Assembly: GCA_026162565.1 (NCBI GenBank)
Contig: JAOEIQ010000004.1
Coordinates: forward strand, 1-64,000
Direction of reading: 5' to 3'
DNA: 64,000 bases
Source: Flavobacteriaceae bacterium NBU2973
GTDB taxonomy: Bacteria; Bacteroidota; Bacteroidia; Flavobacteriales; Flavobacteriaceae
The first letter of the stretch is position 1, and the number at the start of each line of letters is the position of its first letter. Positions 62,662 through 64,000 of the stretch are shown one piece after another. The notes under the pieces were generated by a model, which saw only the letters and a program-made list of their open reading frames with translations, searched no databases and had not been told where the DNA came from. The translations under genes and the position numbers were made by a program.

Positions 62662-64000
62662 TTATATTAATCCAAATTGTTCGAAATGGTGGTTCAAGTG
62701 CTTACGTTCTAATAAATACCACTCATATCTATTTAATTCTCCAAATACCATATTATTTAATGCAGCATCTGGGTGTTCTTTAAAGTATTCTAAATAAGCC
62801 TCACGTTGGGTTTTAAACTTTTCAATAGCTGTTGCCAAATCAGGATGCTTTAGGGTATCTAAAGTATCTTTTTCCAACAATGGGAATTGAGAGTTTTGCG
62901 GAAACTTTTTATAGTTATACAAACTATTCTTAACTTTCTCTAAAATCTTTTCTGGTGTGGACACCTCAAAATCTTGAATGTCTCCAGCTGCAACTTTATA
63001 AGTGAATTCCAAATGCTCAATCATATGCTGTGGTGTCATGATTCCCCATTTTGGTTTCATATCTTCAGTCAACTTTGATAAGCAGTCATCAATGGTTTCA
63101 TCTGTCATCTCAACAAACGTTTCTTGTTTCTTCTGAACCATGGTCAATACAGTTGCCAATGCTACCAACTCATCATCAGCATCAAAAATTTCTGCAAACC
63201 ATTTTACAATACCACTTGGATGTTCAGCTGAAGCAACATCTCTATCTACTTTTTGTTTACAAGTTAATCGTACATAAATGGTGTCGTTATGATATAACGG
63301 ACGAAGAAAACGACATTCCTCTAATCCATAATTTGCTGACACAGGACCTTTATTTGGATACACAAATAGTCCAGCTGCAGCGGAAATGATAAAATACCCA
63401 TGAGCAGTACGTTTTTCAAAAATGCTTCCGTCTAAAGAGGTAATATCTGTGTGTGCATAGAAATGGTCCCATGTGAGATTAGAAAAATTAATAATATCAG
63501 AATCTGTTATGGTTCGCTTATGCGTTTTCATGGACATACCAGGCTGAATGTCTTCCCAATGGTATTTAAATGGATGCTGTTCTGCTTCTTTATATTTTGC
63601 TTTTTGCTGATAAATTCCTGTAATTTCAGTAATAGTTGTTGGTGAGCCTTGAATCGCAGTTCGTTGCAGATAATGTTTTATACCTCGCATGCCTCCCATT
63701 TCTTCGCCTCCACCAGCACGTCCTGGACCTCCATGTACCAAATATGGTAATGGTGAACCATGACCTGTACTTTCTTTAGCCATTTCACGGTTCATGACTA
63801 AAATTCGTCCGTGATGACTTGCTGCATTAACTACATAATCTGTTGCTATTTTATCATCAAAAGTCGCAATAGATGATACCAAAGACCCTTTACCCATTTG
63901 TGCTAATTCAATAGCTTCATCTAAAGTTTTATAGGGCATAATGGTACTTACAGGACCAAATGCTTCGCGTTCGTGAACTAAAGTATTTTGAAAAGGATGG
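62662..64000 (-). CDS. paaZ: PaaZ bifunctional ring-opening protein, C-terminal part, with extra DUF1569-like domain
   Basis: Partial: the frame is open through the right edge (HPFQNTLVHEREAFGPVSTI precedes MPYK), so the start is outside. Visible parts: end of the aldehyde dehydrogenase domain (FGPVSTIMPYKTLDEAIELA, GGPGRAGGGEEMGGMRG), then the MaoC-like hydratase domain (HFYAHTDITSLDGS, KRTAHGYFIISAAAGLFV, VRLTCKQKVDRDV). PaaZ hydrolyses oxepin-CoA and oxidises the aldehyde product in phenylacetate breakdown. After the hydratase domain come about 140 extra residues (KWGIMTPQHMIEHLEFTYKV to LNHHFEQFGLI) resembling DUF1569/DinB-like domains, absent from E. coli PaaZ. Confidence 0.93.
   Translation of the reverse strand, partial: HPFQNTLVHEREAFGPVSTIMPYKTLDEAIELAQMGKGSLVSSIATFDDKIATDYVVNAASHHGRILVMNREMAKESTGHGSPLPYLVHGGPGRAGGGEEMGGMRGIKHYLQRTAIQGSPTTITEITGIYQQKAKYKEAEQHPFKYHWEDIQPGMSMKTHKRTITDSDIINFSNLTWDHFYAHTDITSLDGSIFEKRTAHGYFIISAAAGLFVYPNKGPVSANYGLEECRFLRPLYHNDTIYVRLTCKQKVDRDVASAEHPSGIVKWFAEIFDADDELVALATVLTMVQKKQETFVEMTDETIDDCLSKLTEDMKPKWGIMTPQHMIEHLEFTYKVAAGDIQDFEVSTPEKILEKVKNSLYNYKKFPQNSQFPLLEKDTLDTLKHPDLATAIEKFKTQREAYLEYFKEHPDAALNNMVFGELNRYEWYLLERKHLNHHFEQFGLI

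Overview
This window is chromosomal DNA of a low-GC member of the Bacteroidota, almost certainly a (probably marine) Flavobacteriaceae species. The evidence is the TAnnTTTG-type promoter elements, the near absence of Shine-Dalgarno sequences, a fused SecDF, type IX secretion (T9SS)-style giant adhesins, a FecR/ECF/TonB-receptor module, DUF6090, DUF5522 and YitT families, and a fused E1 alpha/beta 2-oxoacid dehydrogenase. Genus cannot be fixed from the sequence. I see no rRNA, tRNA, CRISPR array, transposase or prophage gene.

Layout. 1-3279 (minus): the N-terminal part of a giant secreted CUB/PKD/P-domain adhesin that runs off the left edge, preceded by a small secreted protein. 3484-9281 (plus): folE, cysS, yidD, a non-coding stretch with a duplicated yidD tail and a palindromic element, then the overlapping trio lgt, DUF192 lipoprotein and S41 peptidase-like protein. 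9349-17314 (minus): secDF, a hypothetical, mdh, an outer-membrane-like protein, gyrB. 17660-25472 (minus): CPBP protease plus XRE/membrane regulator, an array of four DUF6090 paralogues with a CxxCxGxG protein and a decayed paralogue relic, then asnB. 25723-34656: DUF2911 protein, queE, an exported RidA, then a plus-strand run (HerA-like ATPase, lipoprotein, YitT, cupin, alpha/beta hydrolase, rluF, LytTR regulator, secreted protein, VOC protein). 34714-41432 (minus): a 1409-residue T9SS cargo protein with a perfect tandem repeat, folD, ffh.

41580-49808 is the most system-like region. An extremely acidic, internally repeated lipoprotein faces a divergent ECF sigma factor, FecR anti-sigma factor and FecA-type TonB-dependent receptor. 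These are followed by a lipoprotein with a fibronectin-like domain and two CxxCH haem motifs, and two small Spy/CpxP-like periplasmic proteins. I propose a cell-surface signalling module whose acidic protein is a surface ligand, metal-binding partner or target; its substrate is unknown.

49860-53216 (minus) is a tight operon of a mini HExxH protein, a PLP deaminase-like enzyme, a LysM glucosaminidase lipoprotein and hemL. 53421-56424 (plus) holds DUF5522, hutU, a DUF4136 lipoprotein and a cold-shock protein. 56483-64000 (minus) is a catabolic cluster: fused branched-chain oxoacid dehydrogenase E1, branched-chain aminotransferase, E2, then the paaY-like, enoyl-CoA hydratase and paaZ genes of the phenylacetate/CoA-thioester pathway, the last running off the right edge. 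Short palindromic repeats of the GTCATTGCGAG type sit in most gaps of this cluster, and a piece of a related repeat appears to be built in-frame into the E1 gene.
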